Positions 18,573 through 28,028 are shown, numbered from the stretch's first letter. The stretch is 64,000 bases of DNA from Bordetella parapertussis (GCA_945861275.1 CAMATZ010000006.1:62001-126000), one strand, 5' to 3'. The notes: generated by a model from the letters alone, not told the origin. Made by a program: numbers and translations.

Positions 18573-21500
18573 TTACTGCACGAGTTCTCGCCAACTGATG
18601 CGTTTTCCGGCAGGTGCGCCGGAGACTACCGGCACCTTCTTCACGATATTGGATCCATCACTCAAGGTTAAAATGATAGAGAGGGTGCCGTCTGTGTGTC
18701 GCACAATGCGCGACCCAACCACCGCCAGCAGGGCAGATTTGTAACTGAGTTTGCCGTCGGATGCTGCAGCCAGGCCCGTTGACGCATTGAAAAAATTGAC
18801 CCAGCCATAGCCGCCGGGCGAACAGGGGGTGCTCGTCGGCACGTTGCTGCTAACTGTCAATGTACCCAGTTGCAAGTCCAGGTCTTTGGCCACACGTTCA
18901 CCGCTATCCGGCAGATCCGCATACCACCCGGCCGTCGATCCGCACGCGCTGGTGCAAACGGAGGTGCGATCGACGGTGCCCACGTTGGTAACCGTTAATT
19001 GCATCGCCGCCCGCAAATTCGCGATCGGGGTAGCGGATAACTGTTCTGCAATAGCGTAGACCGTTTGCCGCTGCGTGTTGCCCAGGTCGGAGGTTCCCAA
19101 CAGGCGGCCGGTGGCCACAAACACGTACGGCACGCCCGGATTGCCGACGTTGGCCAGCCGCGGTCTTATGGTGATCGGCTGGCGCGCGCCAAGGTTGTCT
19201 TTGGCAACCGCAAGCAGGTTCACGCTGGGCGTGGGCGTGATATTGACATTAAAGCGCCAAATATTGCCCTGTAAATCCACGCCATAGACGCGCTGGGTGG
19301 TGTTGTCGACATTCGAGCTGAAGACGAAGTTGTTGATCTGATTTAAGCCGCTGGGCGTAGCGGAATCGCCAAAACCGGTGCTGATCTTGTAAATGATGGC
19401 GCCGGTAAAAGGGTTGAGCACGTAGAGATACCCCACGCCGTCGCCCGCTTGTGCCGGGGCGTTAACATTGTTGTAGCCCGAGGTAACGAACACCGCCCAG
19501 CGCCCGTCCGCCAGCTTGCTGATAGTGGGTGTGCCATAGGTAAAGCCCAGATGGCAATCCGAGGTCTGGCCAGGCCCGGCGCAGATGCTGGGATTATGCT
19601 TGAACTCCCACAAGCCTTTTGGGTTAGCCGGGTCGGTAACGTCCAGCGCGTAATAGCCTTTGCCGCCGCGATTCAATCCGCCCACCAGTATGGTTCTCCA
19701 TCCGCCCGTTATAGGGGTAGGGTCGAATACGTCGCCGCTAGTGGGCGTGCCATCGACATAGTATTGATGGCCGGTTTCGTAGCTGTTGTCCGCGAGTTTA
19801 TACAGATTGGGCAGCACCATGCTGGGAATAAATGCCCAGAGTTCGTTGCCGCCCAACGGGTCCGGCGATCCGCCTACCGTCAGCGGAGTGCCTGCGCGAA
19901 ACGCGTGCAGCATGCCGTCGTTCGCCCCCACGTAAAGCATGGTAGTGCGGCTCGCTTGCGCGCTCTTGAATGCGGTGTATCCGCTGTCGGTATAATTAAA
20001 GGAAGGCGCTTTGACAAATAAAGGGTTGGAATTGGCGATATCGCCCAGCACATGCTCGCGTTTGCGATAATACAAGTTGGTATTAATCGCAAATATCTCG
20101 TTGCCGCGCTGCCCGCGCACGAAGTTCACCATAGTAGCGCCGGCCGCCAGTGCGACCTGATTGACGGTCGCCGGTGCGCCCGTGCCATCGGTCATCAATG
20201 GGCGCTGGCTCAACAAGGCGACCTCGGTCGCGTCAAAGAAAGCCTGTTCTGCCGCGTTCAAACCGGTTGATGCAGCGCCGGTCGGGTTGCCGGACACATC
20301 ACAGGCGAAGGTGTTCAAGCTGAAATTAGTCAGGTTGTCGGTAGCGCCGCTGCGAAACAGTTTGATCGTGCGATTGTCGCAGAATGCTTTGGTCTTGGCG
20401 TTCAACAGGGCTTGCGCGGACCAGATTGGCGCGCTGAGGCCGGTGGTGGCATCAATGGTTGTGGCCACAACGTTGCCGCTCCATTCCTTTGACGTGAACT
20501 TCGCCGCGTAGGCAAAATTATCGCCCGCGACGGCTTCCTGGCTGCTGGATTCCGCTGAGGAGCCTGCTGAAGGGGCTGCGGTAACACTGGCCAGCACTCG
20601 CTGCAGGCCGCTCACCACGGCGTCGGGATTGGCTGCGCTGAAAAACTGCCCGCGTCCGTTGACCGCGGCATGCCACAGGTCGTCCAGCGTCGTGGGTTGG
20701 TTTTCAGACGGCACGGGCCAGTTCTTAGTGCCTGCCCGCAGTGCGGCAAAGTCGCCCGTGCTGCCAATTAGTTTGTAATCGGGGTTATAGATGAGTGTGC
20801 CGGAGAGTCCCAGGCCCAAGGTGAAGGTGGTCATGTGCTGCCAGGTTGCGGTATCCCCTTCCGCGGCGACATAGTCGGACGGTACGGTACCGGGCGGCAC
20901 GGTACCGGTGCCGACATCGGTCCCCAGAGCGCCTATAGAGCCATTGGGACGCAAATCGGTGATGTAATAGTATTGCGCCACGTCAGCCAGTGATCCGGAG
21001 CTACCGTTCGCGTCATACATGGGGCGCGGCGTGGTGTTGACGCCCAAAGTGGTGGCATTCAGAACGCCATCGTGATTGCCGATTGCCGAGCCGTCCACTT
21101 TTTTACCCACATTGCCGTTCCAGTAACCGTCGGTGGTGAGCAGGGTGTAGTTGCGCTGGCATGAATACTGTACGGGGTCTCCCGTCATGCCATTGTTGAT
21201 GCTGTCCTGCTTGCCCGCAAAATGGCGGCCCGCACGCGACAGCGCCTCACGCAAGGGCGTGCCGCTGCCCGGCGCCTGGCTATACAGTCTGGTATACCAA
21301 TTGGTTTTCTGTGTCGGGGTAAAGTCGTTGATGGCCAGGTACTCTGCCGCACCGACCGGGTTGCCGGGATTAATAGTGATAAAGCCGACCCGGTAGGCGT
21401 CGGTTAACGTGACGAAAGCGCGGCCGGTGGCGGAGCGCATCATCAGCATGCGCGTGCGGTAGAAGCTGTACCAGTTGGCGAAATTGACACGCTCGTCGGT

Positions 21501-22094
21501 TGCGCCCGGTCCCGAGGTTGCGCTAACCCGGACTTTGGTGTGACCGCCGGCGCTGTGCGGGAACGCGCTGCTCGACGCCGCATTGCACGATCCCCCTCCG
21601 GTATTCACATAGTAATACGCCGGTTGCGCGGTGTCGGTTCCAAAACCAGCACTGGTCGTGCCGTCGTAAGCAATGAATGATGTGCTCAGGTTCAGTACGG
21701 GGGATGTACTGTTAAAGCCGTCGTACTTGGCAGCGGTAAAACTGGCGTTGGGAAAATTACTGCCGTCCGGGTTCTTGGGCGAAACATAGACTGTCGCCGG
21801 GTTATAGTACATGGAGTTACACAGATGGTTCTTGTAGCCCACTTTATTGATATCGCCAGCTATGCCATCAGGCATGAAGACCCAGCCCATGGAGCCGGAA
21901 TCGTCGAGGGTGAACAGAATATTGGGTTTGACCACGACGCTGGCAGATGTGCTCAAAGGCGAATCCGCGAGATCGGCGAAGGCGGCGAAGGACTGCATAT
22001 GAGCCGTTATCAATAACGCTGCCGATGCGACAGTCGCCAAACTTCGCGTAATGGCGTAGAGGCTAAGCTTGCGAGTGGATAAAGAGGGTTTCAT
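18573..22094 (-). CDS. pilY1: type IV pilus tip adhesin/assembly protein PilY1
   Basis: Large exported pilus-tip protein of 1173 residues from the ATG at 22094 (MKPSLSTRKLSLYAI), preceded by AAGGA; the frame extends to 22166 without support. A signal peptide is followed by a von Willebrand A-like domain with the MIDAS sequence FTLDDSGSMGW. The C-terminal half is the PilC/PilY1 beta-propeller (VGANDGMLHAFRAG, GYYALDVTDP, DLQGNIWRF). The loop before DLQGN reads SSNVDNTTQ (codons at 19293-19319) where calcium-binding PilY1 proteins have regularly spaced aspartates, so calcium regulation may be weakened. Confidence 0.92.
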   Translation of the reverse strand: MKPSLSTRKLSLYAITRSLATVASAALLITAHMQSFAAFADLADSPLSTSASVVVKPNILFTLDDSGSMGWVFMPDGIAGDINKVGYKNHLCNSMYYNPATVYVSPKNPDGSNFPNASFTAAKYDGFNSTSPVLNLSTSFIAYDGTTSAGFGTDTAQPAYYYVNTGGGSCNAASSSAFPHSAGGHTKVRVSATSGPGATDERVNFANWYSFYRTRMLMMRSATGRAFVTLTDAYRVGFITINPGNPVGAAEYLAINDFTPTQKTNWYTRLYSQAPGSGTPLREALSRAGRHFAGKQDSINNGMTGDPVQYSCQRNYTLLTTDGYWNGNVGKKVDGSAIGNHDGVLNATTLGVNTTPRPMYDANGSSGSLADVAQYYYITDLRPNGSIGALGTDVGTGTVPPGTVPSDYVAAEGDTATWQHMTTFTLGLGLSGTLIYNPDYKLIGSTGDFAALRAGTKNWPVPSENQPTTLDDLWHAAVNGRGQFFSAANPDAVVSGLQRVLASVTAAPSAGSSAESSSQEAVAGDNFAYAAKFTSKEWSGNVVATTIDATTGLSAPIWSAQALLNAKTKAFCDNRTIKLFRSGATDNLTNFSLNTFACDVSGNPTGAASTGLNAAEQAFFDATEVALLSQRPLMTDGTGAPATVNQVALAAGATMVNFVRGQRGNEIFAINTNLYYRKREHVLGDIANSNPLFVKAPSFNYTDSGYTAFKSAQASRTTMLYVGANDGMLHAFRAGTPLTVGGSPDPLGGNELWAFIPSMVLPNLYKLADNSYETGHQYYVDGTPTSGDVFDPTPITGGWRTILVGGLNRGGKGYYALDVTDPANPKGLWEFKHNPSICAGPGQTSDCHLGFTYGTPTISKLADGRWAVFVTSGYNNVNAPAQAGDGVGYLYVLNPFTGAIIYKISTGFGDSATPSGLNQINNFVFSSNVDNTTQRVYGVDLQGNIWRFNVNITPTPSVNLLAVAKDNLGARQPITIRPRLANVGNPGVPYVFVATGRLLGTSDLGNTQRQTVYAIAEQLSATPIANLRAAMQLTVTNVGTVDRTSVCTSACGSTAGWYADLPDSGERVAKDLDLQLGTLTVSSNVPTSTPCSPGGYGWVNFFNASTGLAAASDGKLSYKSALLAVVGSRIVRHTDGTLSIILTLSDGSNIVKKVPVVSGAPAGKRISWRELVQ

Positions 22095-22175
22095 GTTGAT
22101 CCTTGGTCCCTGACAGGGGATGGTTGGCGGTGGATAAGTATCAAGCGTGTCGTAATCAGCGCGCACGGCGCGCGG

Positions 22176-22751
22176 TCAATACATGGTGGATTGGACGTAG
22201 CTGACGGTGTTTCGCGGGCCGGTGACGCGCACGGTCACGCGGTAATACGGCTGTAAACTGCCTTGCAGACCCTGCTGGATCTCGGTACCTATTGTGCCGC
22301 CCGAGCCGAGGATCGCGACGCACTGCTGTGGTGGGGGCAAGTTGTACGCCCCGGCACTGCCGCACATGCGGTGTATGACATAGCGGACAGAATTACCTGC
22401 TGCGTCGGCGGCCCCGGCGCTGGTACTTAGGGCGGTCCAATTGAACGTCGGTGCATTGAAGGTGGAATCCCAGGTGGAGTAATAGCCACTGGGTTGATCG
22501 GCGACCAACAAGCCCGCATTGGCGCCATTGGTCAGCCAGGTGCGCGCGGCTTCAAGGCCCTTGTCCGCGGATAACGTGGCGCCTTGCTGGAACGCCATAT
22601 TGCCGGCGATGAGCAGGCCGGTGCTGACAGATCGCCAGGCAGCAATTCCCGCGAGCGACATCGCGACCAGGACGATTAACGATATAAACAGTACGACGCC
22701 ACGCTGGCGTACACGCTGAAGCGTCAAATTGACCGTGGCTGGCTGGTTCAT
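22176..22751 (-). CDS. pilX: minor pilin assembly protein PilX
   Basis: Minor pilin-like protein with an N-terminal cytoplasmic stretch and one hydrophobic helix (RQRGVVLFISLIVLVAMSLAGIAAWR). A TTG start at 22766 is possible, but the ATG at 22751 overlaps the pilW TGA (ATGA), favouring this start; the product then has 191 residues. The C-terminal half is variable, with a pair of cysteines (MCGSAG, QQCVAI). It lies between pilW and pilY1 in the usual order. Confidence 0.85.
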   Translation of the reverse strand: MNQPATVNLTLQRVRQRGVVLFISLIVLVAMSLAGIAAWRSVSTGLLIAGNMAFQQGATLSADKGLEAARTWLTNGANAGLLVADQPSGYYSTWDSTFNAPTFNWTALSTSAGAADAAGNSVRYVIHRMCGSAGAYNLPPPQQCVAILGSGGTIGTEIQQGLQGSLQPYYRVTVRVTGPRNTVSYVQSTMY

Positions 22752-23863
22752 GGCGAGGTCCCCCAAATAACGTTGCGCAAAGGTATTACGGCTTCATGCA
22801 CCCGATAACGATAATTACGCCAGTTGTTGGGGCCGGCGGGATTGGTATCGGCGGTGCCGTCGACATTTCGCATGACGAAGGCGTTGCTGGGAGCGCCGGT
22901 GGGCATGGTATTGCCGATCCAGACCGGTGCAATCGGGGTGACTGCGGTTCTTTCGTATTCTCCGCTACGCGACAATAGTGCAACGCGTATCGCCCGCACC
23001 TTGGGCCAGACAGCGGGAGCGGGATCCGTGGTCGCCCATTGGATATTGGGGGGGGGTGCCACGCTGATGTCGACGCCGTATTCCGCCTGAAAATCAACGA
23101 TGCTATCGGCAACCGATATGGCAGCGGTGAGGGGGGTTGCGATGTCCTCGCGCACGGTAAGGCTGCTACCGCTAAGTGACCATATGTTACGGCGGGGCAT
23201 GACGCCGACGCTGGGCCCGAGGTTGTAGAGGCTGCCGTTGGTGAACGCAGGCGGCGCCGCAGGATTGTATTTTGCGGTTACGGCAACGCCCGCAGCATTG
23301 ATATAGCCAGCACCCGGCGTATGGGTGATGGTGATCGTATCCGTGCCATTGTCGGTTATTTCCAGCAGCGCGCAGCGGGTGGCGCCGGCGACCACGCCCG
23401 CGGCGATGACCAGGTCTCCCGGCCGCAGTCCTGCGCGGGATGATTGCGTCGTCTTGGTGGTGGCGTTGGAGGCGGTGAAATACTGGACGTTAACAAACAG
23501 CGGGGAATTGCCCCAGAGTACGTTCAGGCTGTCCGGGGCGCCTGCGGCGCCTTGCACGATTTGCACCGGCAGCAACGGAAAGTTAAAGGCGCCACGCGCG
23601 GTTGCAGTCGCTTCCACGGTGCAACCGAGTTCAGGCGCGATGCTAAAGCCGAATCCCGCCAGCCGCAGGTCACGTTCCAGCGTGTAGAGGGCGAGCGCCC
23701 CGCTGAGCTGGGTATCGCTGCCGGCGCCGGTAGTGCGCCTGCGTGACTCCGTCACCGCCAGTGTCTGGAAAATAATCACAATGCCGATGAGTCCGATAGC
23801 GGCACCTACCAGGATTTCAACCAGGCTAAAACCGCGCTGCCGGTTACGCAAATGAAGTGACAT
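22748..23863 (-). CDS. pilW: minor pilin PilW
   Basis: A 371-residue type IV minor pilin. The prepilin-peptidase site is RQRGFSLVEILVG with Glu at mature position 5, followed by a long hydrophobic helix. A tract ALYTLERDLRLAGFGF is typical of PilW. The pilX start overlaps its stop. It joins the tip complex that primes pilus assembly with PilV, PilX and PilY1. Confidence 0.87.
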   Translation of the reverse strand: MSLHLRNRQRGFSLVEILVGAAIGLIGIVIIFQTLAVTESRRRTTGAGSDTQLSGALALYTLERDLRLAGFGFSIAPELGCTVEATATARGAFNFPLLPVQIVQGAAGAPDSLNVLWGNSPLFVNVQYFTASNATTKTTQSSRAGLRPGDLVIAAGVVAGATRCALLEITDNGTDTITITHTPGAGYINAAGVAVTAKYNPAAPPAFTNGSLYNLGPSVGVMPRRNIWSLSGSSLTVREDIATPLTAAISVADSIVDFQAEYGVDISVAPPPNIQWATTDPAPAVWPKVRAIRVALLSRSGEYERTAVTPIAPVWIGNTMPTGAPSNAFVMRNVDGTADTNPAGPNNWRNYRYRVHEAVIPLRNVIWGTSP

Positions 23864-23871
23864 GCCCAGGC

Positions 23872-24366
23872 TCAGGTGACGTTTGCAGTGAGGATATGAC
23901 TGCGGTTTTGTGTATCAGCCGGTGCTTTCCAGCACACGATTACGGTAACCAGATTTGCGCCTGCCACGCTGGTGTCCACGTTGACCTGCAGCATCGCCGC
24001 TGTCGCGCCGGGCAGGGCCGTGCCAGCGGTGCTGGTCACTGCGGTAACCCAGTTTGAGAGTACGGCGTTAGTGGGGTCGGTCGCGCCGCCGGCAAAATTG
24101 CAATTCGCGCCGCCCGTGTTGTAGCGGAAACTGTTCAGGCTGGTTGCCAGCGTGGCGGCGCTGGTGCGGTCGACGTTTACCCACATCAGACTAACCACTT
24201 GGTTGGCCAGTGACGCCCCTTCACCGCGGTACTGGGCGTCTGCCGAGGTGGCAATGGCTTGCGCCTGCATGCCGATCATCGCCAGTATGCCGAGGGAAAA
24301 AATCAACAGCCCCAGCAGCGCCTCGAGCAGGATGACGCCCGCCTGGGCGTGGTTGCGTTTATGCAT
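23872..24366 (-). CDS. pilV: minor pilin PilV
   Basis: Type IV minor pilin. Three ATGs are possible; 24366 (MHKRNHAQAGVILLEALLG) has GGTGA before it and lies 11 bases after the upstream gene's stop, while an ATG at 24384 would overlap that gene. The cleavage site AGVILLEALLG is followed by a hydrophobic helix. The product has 164 residues with two cysteines (ANCNF, VIVCWK). It lies between the FimT/GspH gene and pilW. Confidence 0.82.
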   Translation of the reverse strand: MHKRNHAQAGVILLEALLGLLIFSLGILAMIGMQAQAIATSADAQYRGEGASLANQVVSLMWVNVDRTSAATLATSLNSFRYNTGGANCNFAGGATDPTNAVLSNWVTAVTSTAGTALPGATAAMLQVNVDTSVAGANLVTVIVCWKAPADTQNRSHILTANVT

Positions 24367-24377
24367 AGCGGTCACCG

Positions 24378-24956
24378 TTAGCATCTTCGTGTATCGCCCA
24401 CGGTGAGTATGGCAGGATCGCACATTTTAACTTGCCCTCCCGTCATCACCACCACGTTCAGGCAGCGCATCGGGCCAGCCGCGAAGCAGGCGCCACCCGT
24501 CGGATTGGTAAATTGGATTGTTGCCGTTGCGGGCAGCGTGGTAGCGCCAAACGCAGTGAAGACGATAGCGGTATTGGTTGCGGTAACGACCACCGCCGCC
24601 GCTGCGCCCTCGGTTGAAGACTTACCTTCGATAAAGTCACGCGTGCCCGTGGCGGGGTTGGGGTTGACCGAACGCACGATCCAGTTTGTGCCGCCTGCGG
24701 TGGCGGCGGCGCTGTCCACATTGGCGGCCAGGGGAACCGCGTTGGTCATGATCAGCTCCACCTGCGCATTGAGTTTTACCGCTTCGGCCCGTGCCCGTTG
24801 CAGCCCGGCGGTAAAGGCTTCAGCCGTAGCGCGCAGTCTGGAGTTGTTCATCATTTGTGTGAACGCGGGAAGACCCAGCGTGAGCAGGATAGCCATTATG
24901 GCTACCCCTATCATCAATTCGATCATCGTAAATCCGCGCAGATACCAGCGACGCAC
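24378..24956 (-). CDS. fimT: FimT/GspH-type minor pseudopilin
   Basis: Prepilin of 192 residues with the site RGFTMIELMIGVAIMAILLTLG and the GspH-type region RLRATAEAFTAGLQRARAEAVK. It starts with GTG at 24956, overlapping the last base of the pilE TAG. Three cysteines lie in the C-terminal part (GACFAAGPMRCLN and the terminal RRC). It could be called fimU; the two names are not distinguishable by eye. Confidence 0.82.
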   Translation of the reverse strand: MRRWYLRGFTMIELMIGVAIMAILLTLGLPAFTQMMNNSRLRATAEAFTAGLQRARAEAVKLNAQVELIMTNAVPLAANVDSAAATAGGTNWIVRSVNPNPATGTRDFIEGKSSTEGAAAAVVVTATNTAIVFTAFGATTLPATATIQFTNPTGGACFAAGPMRCLNVVVMTGGQVKMCDPAILTVGDTRRC

Positions 24957-25390
24957 TAGCAGCCTCCGTCTCTCTTGGTGACCCAGCAGGTGGCAGAGCC
25001 GGTCCAGGTGGAAGGTGCTGACATCACCGTGGTTTTTACGTTGACTTCATTGATGGTGTAGGCGAAGCCACCCATGCCCAGGGCTGCTACACCTGTCGCC
25101 TGGATGCCAAAGGTCGTAAGCGTCGCCGCAGGAGCGCAGGCATAAGTAAAATACCTGGTCTCGGCTGCCGCCGGGTTGCAGGGCCCGCCGACATAGGTGC
25201 GGTTGTCCTGGAAAAACTGCTCCATCCGCACGCGCAAATTGGCAAGGTTCGCGGTCGCCTCGGCGATTTTTCCACGTGTGACGTGGTCGTTGTATAAAGG
25301 AAGCGCGACTGCAGCAAGGATCGCGACAATCGCGACCACGATCATCAATTCAATCAGCGTAAAACCCGAATTATGCTTTGCGTGCGTCAT
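24956..25390 (-). CDS. pilE: type IV pilin PilE
   Basis: Prepilin of 144 residues with a short leader and the canonical site NSGFTLIELMIVVAIVAIL. The ATG at 25390 is chosen because GGAGAAT sits just before it; the frame begins 12 bases earlier. The C-terminal part ends CWVTKRDGGC, giving a disulfide-bonded D-loop. As first gene of the minor-pilin operon it is probably the PilE-type minor pilin rather than the main fibre subunit, since pilA is usually elsewhere. Confidence 0.88.
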   Translation of the reverse strand: MTHAKHNSGFTLIELMIVVAIVAILAAVALPLYNDHVTRGKIAEATANLANLRVRMEQFFQDNRTYVGGPCNPAAAETRYFTYACAPAATLTTFGIQATGVAALGMGGFAYTINEVNVKTTVMSAPSTWTGSATCWVTKRDGGC

Positions 25391-25409
25391 GTGATTCTCC
25401 ATGTGACGA

Positions 25410-25439
25410 ATAATAGTAAATGGTTGATCTTCAGTGCAA
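25410..25439 (-). promoter_or_regulatory. sigma-70-type promoter of the pilin operon
   Basis: On the minus strand, TTGCAC (25434-25439) and TATTAT (25410-25415) are separated by 18 bases, about 20 bases before the pilE ATG. No sigma-54 GG/GC element was seen in this gap. Confidence 0.45.
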
Positions 25440-25495
25440 ACCGACCCGACATGCGGTCAGTTTAGCGCCATGGACGGCAGTCAAGGTGAACTGGT

Positions 25496-26035
25496 TCACG
25501 GGTTTTGACGGGTTTCAGCACAAACCGCTAGCGATTTAAGCAGCGTATTGACCGCCGTTTCCGGCAGCGCGCCACCCATTGCGCCACTCATTTTGCCAAT
25601 CAGCGCGCCGTAAGCCGCGATATTCGCCGCGGCCGCTGCCTGCGGTGCTGCTGCCGAGCCGGTCGATGACAGCGGGAATTCGCGTTCCAGTGCTTCTTGT
25701 TGCAGGCGTTCCGCCAGTAGTTCGTCACGCTGGATGGCGCTGCGCAGGGCGGCACTGTCCGCTGTGGCCACGGGTGCGATGCCGGTTTTGAGTTCACGGC
25801 GGATCGCGCGCAGCGGTTGCACGATGCGCAAACGCCAATCGCGGGTGCTGGCATCGATGCGCTGCACCTCGTCGCTGCTCAGGCGCCGTCCGTTGCAGGC
25901 CATATACAGGATAAAAAACAAAAAGTTAACATCAACACCGTGTTGATCCTGCAGCGCAATGCATACCGGCGGCACTGCGGGCTGCTGGTAGAAACGCAGT
26001 GAAAATTCCCAGAACGCGGATGCGCCTGTGTCCAT
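25496..26035 (-). CDS. TIGR02444 family protein
   Basis: A 179-residue protein of unknown function. The start reads WEFSLRFYQQPAVPPVCIALQDQHGVDVNFLFFILYMA, which I recognise as the TIGR02444 (DUF2390) pattern. The second half is alanine-rich and helical, without catalytic motifs or a signal peptide. It starts directly after the ubiX stop, so it is cotranscribed with ubiX; no shared function is known. Confidence 0.75.
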   Translation of the reverse strand: MDTGASAFWEFSLRFYQQPAVPPVCIALQDQHGVDVNFLFFILYMACNGRRLSSDEVQRIDASTRDWRLRIVQPLRAIRRELKTGIAPVATADSAALRSAIQRDELLAERLQQEALEREFPLSSTGSAAAPQAAAAANIAAYGALIGKMSGAMGGALPETAVNTLLKSLAVCAETRQNP

Positions 26036-26635
26036 TCATCGTCCGCGTGGCAGCGTACTTTTGGCTACGCGTGGGTCGTCTTTCCAGCGCTTGACCACGC
26101 CGGCATCGATGCCCAGCAAATCCAGCGCGCGGCCCACGCTTTGCGTCACCATGTCGGCTATGGATTTGGGCCGGCTGTAAAACCCCGGCACCGGCGGCAT
26201 CACAATCGCGCCGTTGAGCGTGGCCTGTTGCATCAAGCGTATGTGCCCGGCGTGCAGCGGCGTTTCGCGGAACATCAGCACCACGCGGCGGCGTTCTTTC
26301 AGGCACACGTCGGCGGCGCGCACCACCAGTTCTTCGTCAAAGCAGTTGGCGATGCCGGACAGCGTTTTCACCGAACAGGGCGCTATCAGCATGCCTTCTG
26401 TTTTGAAAGAACCGCTGGATATCGCCGCGCCGATGTCTTTGTGGTTGTACAGCACATCGGCCAGTTTGCGCACGTCTTCAATCGCATAATCGGTTTCTTC
26501 GGCCATGGTGCGCGCGGCCGAGGGCGACAAAATGACATGCGATTCCAGGTCCTTAATTTTGCGTAAAATTTCCAGCGCGCGGATGCCGTAGATCACGCCG
26601 GAAGCGCCGGTGATGGCGACGATGAGTCGTTTCAT
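26036..26635 (-). CDS. ubiX: flavin prenyltransferase UbiX
   Basis: Attaches a dimethylallyl group to FMN to make the prenyl-FMN cofactor of UbiD decarboxylases. From the ATG at 26635 (MKRLIVAITGASGVIYG) the product has 199 residues, the normal size; an ATG at 26647 adds four residues and the rest of the open frame to 26752 is unsupported. Family segments: ITGASGVIYG (FMN phosphate), PCSVKTLSGIA, RETPLHAGHIRLMQQA and PPVPGFYSRPKS. No ubiD gene is in the window. Confidence 0.93.
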   Translation of the reverse strand: MKRLIVAITGASGVIYGIRALEILRKIKDLESHVILSPSAARTMAEETDYAIEDVRKLADVLYNHKDIGAAISSGSFKTEGMLIAPCSVKTLSGIANCFDEELVVRAADVCLKERRRVVLMFRETPLHAGHIRLMQQATLNGAIVMPPVPGFYSRPKSIADMVTQSVGRALDLLGIDAGVVKRWKDDPRVAKSTLPRGR

Positions 26636-26802
26636 ATTGTGATTCATCAGACTTTCGTACGGGTCACAATCCAACCTTGTAAGGGAGGAAAGTTTTTCGC
26701 GTAAACACGGCGTGGATTGTTGATTGTGGCGGCGGGCGCCATCCTGTAGCATTTAAATTGATTGTAGCAGAACAGTTGTGCTCAGTTTCGCAAGGCTGAA
26801 TC

Positions 26803-26824
26803 ATTGTAACTATTTGTTTTTAAA
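26803..26824 (+). repeat. AT-rich leader motif, copy in CoA-transferase leader
   Basis: A 22-base stretch, core TAACTATTTGTTTTTA, identical to the one at 51074-51095 and close to those at 30218-30233, 955-970 and 56372-56388. It ends nine bases before the GTG start of the CoA-transferase and overlaps its ribosome-binding region. Confidence 0.6.
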
Positions 26825-26833
26825 GGATATATT

Positions 26834-28021
26834 GTGAGACCCTTCGAAGGCATCAAAATCATCGACCTAACCCATGTGCTGGCCGGTCCGTTCGCGGCGT
26901 ATCAACTCGCGCTGCTCGGCGCGGATGTGATCAAGATTGAAGACCCGAACGAATGCGATCAAAGCCGTGAAAGTGGCACCGACCATGATTTGTCGGATGC
27001 GAAAATGGGCCTGGGGTTTGCTACACAAGCATCGAACAAGCGCGCAATTACGGTTAATCTGAAAACCAAAAAGGGTCAGGAGATCATCAAAAAGCTCGCC
27101 CAGGACGCCGATATTTTTGTTGAGAATTATCGTGCCGGCGCTATTGCCAAACTGGGTTTGGGTTACAAGGATTTGTCCGCCATCAATCCCAAGCTGATTT
27201 ATTGCTCGATGACGGCGTTTGGCCAGGACGGTCCGCGCGGCCATATGACTGCCTACGATCACGCGATTCAATCGACCTCGGGTATGATGCGCACCACCGG
27301 CACGCCCGAAGTGAATCCGATCAAAGTGGGCTCGCCGGTGATCGACTACGCCGTCGGCACCATGAATGCGTTCGCGTTGTCGGCGGCGCTGTTTCAGCGC
27401 AGCCGCACCGGCAAGGGCCAGTACATCGACAGCGCCATGCTGGATGTGGCAATGATGCTGATGGGGTCCCACCTCACCAACTACCTTTACACCGGCAAAG
27501 AGCCGTCGCCCAAGGGCAATCGCATGGAGCATGCCAGCAGCCAGGGCTATATGGCGTCCGACGGCCTGATCATGATCGCTGCGAGCAACAAGGGGCAGCA
27601 TGAGCGTTTCTTCACCGCTATCGGTCGCCCGGATATTGCCAGGCAATCGTCACACAAAGAGCGGCGCGAGAATTACGCCGCGCAAACCAGGATCGTCGAA
27701 GACATTATCGTCACCAAACCCGCGCAGGAGTGGGAAGATTTCCTGCAAAGCCGCCACGTGCCTGCGACGCGCACACGCAAGATCTCCGAGTCGGTGAAAG
27801 ACCCGCAACTCGCCACCCGCAACCTGTTCCACACCCATAAGAATGCGCCGGGCTACAGCAAAGACCTCACGGTGCCGGTGATGGCGTTCAAGTTCGCGCA
27901 CGGCGGCCCGCAGGTCACCTCGCCGCCACCGGGGTTCGGGCAGCACAACGACGAAGTGTTGGGGCAGTTGGGTTACAGCAAGGACGACATCAAGGCGATG
28001 CGTGCCGAGGGCGTGATTTAG
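26834..28021 (+). CDS. class III CoA-transferase (CaiB/BaiF family)
   Basis: Transfers CoA between carboxylic acids. Starts with GTG at 26834 after AAAGGATAT. The 395 residues include PFEGIKIIDLTHVLAGPFAAYQLALLGADVIKIE at the N-terminus, VENYRAGAIAKLGLGY, and the catalytic aspartate in SPVIDYAVGTMNAF (about residue 172). The acid substrate is unknown. It faces a convergent carboxymuconolactone-decarboxylase-like gene. Confidence 0.92.
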   Translation: MRPFEGIKIIDLTHVLAGPFAAYQLALLGADVIKIEDPNECDQSRESGTDHDLSDAKMGLGFATQASNKRAITVNLKTKKGQEIIKKLAQDADIFVENYRAGAIAKLGLGYKDLSAINPKLIYCSMTAFGQDGPRGHMTAYDHAIQSTSGMMRTTGTPEVNPIKVGSPVIDYAVGTMNAFALSAALFQRSRTGKGQYIDSAMLDVAMMLMGSHLTNYLYTGKEPSPKGNRMEHASSQGYMASDGLIMIAASNKGQHERFFTAIGRPDIARQSSHKERRENYAAQTRIVEDIIVTKPAQEWEDFLQSRHVPATRTRKISESVKDPQLATRNLFHTHKNAPGYSKDLTVPVMAFKFAHGGPQVTSPPPGFGQHNDEVLGQLGYSKDDIKAMRAEGVI

Positions 28022-28028
28022 TCCATGC

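Noticed and set aside
25486-25499. GTGAAC/GTTCAC palindrome as a terminator
   Set aside because: Six-base arms with a two-base centre and no T run; it overlaps the TIGR02444 stop codon.
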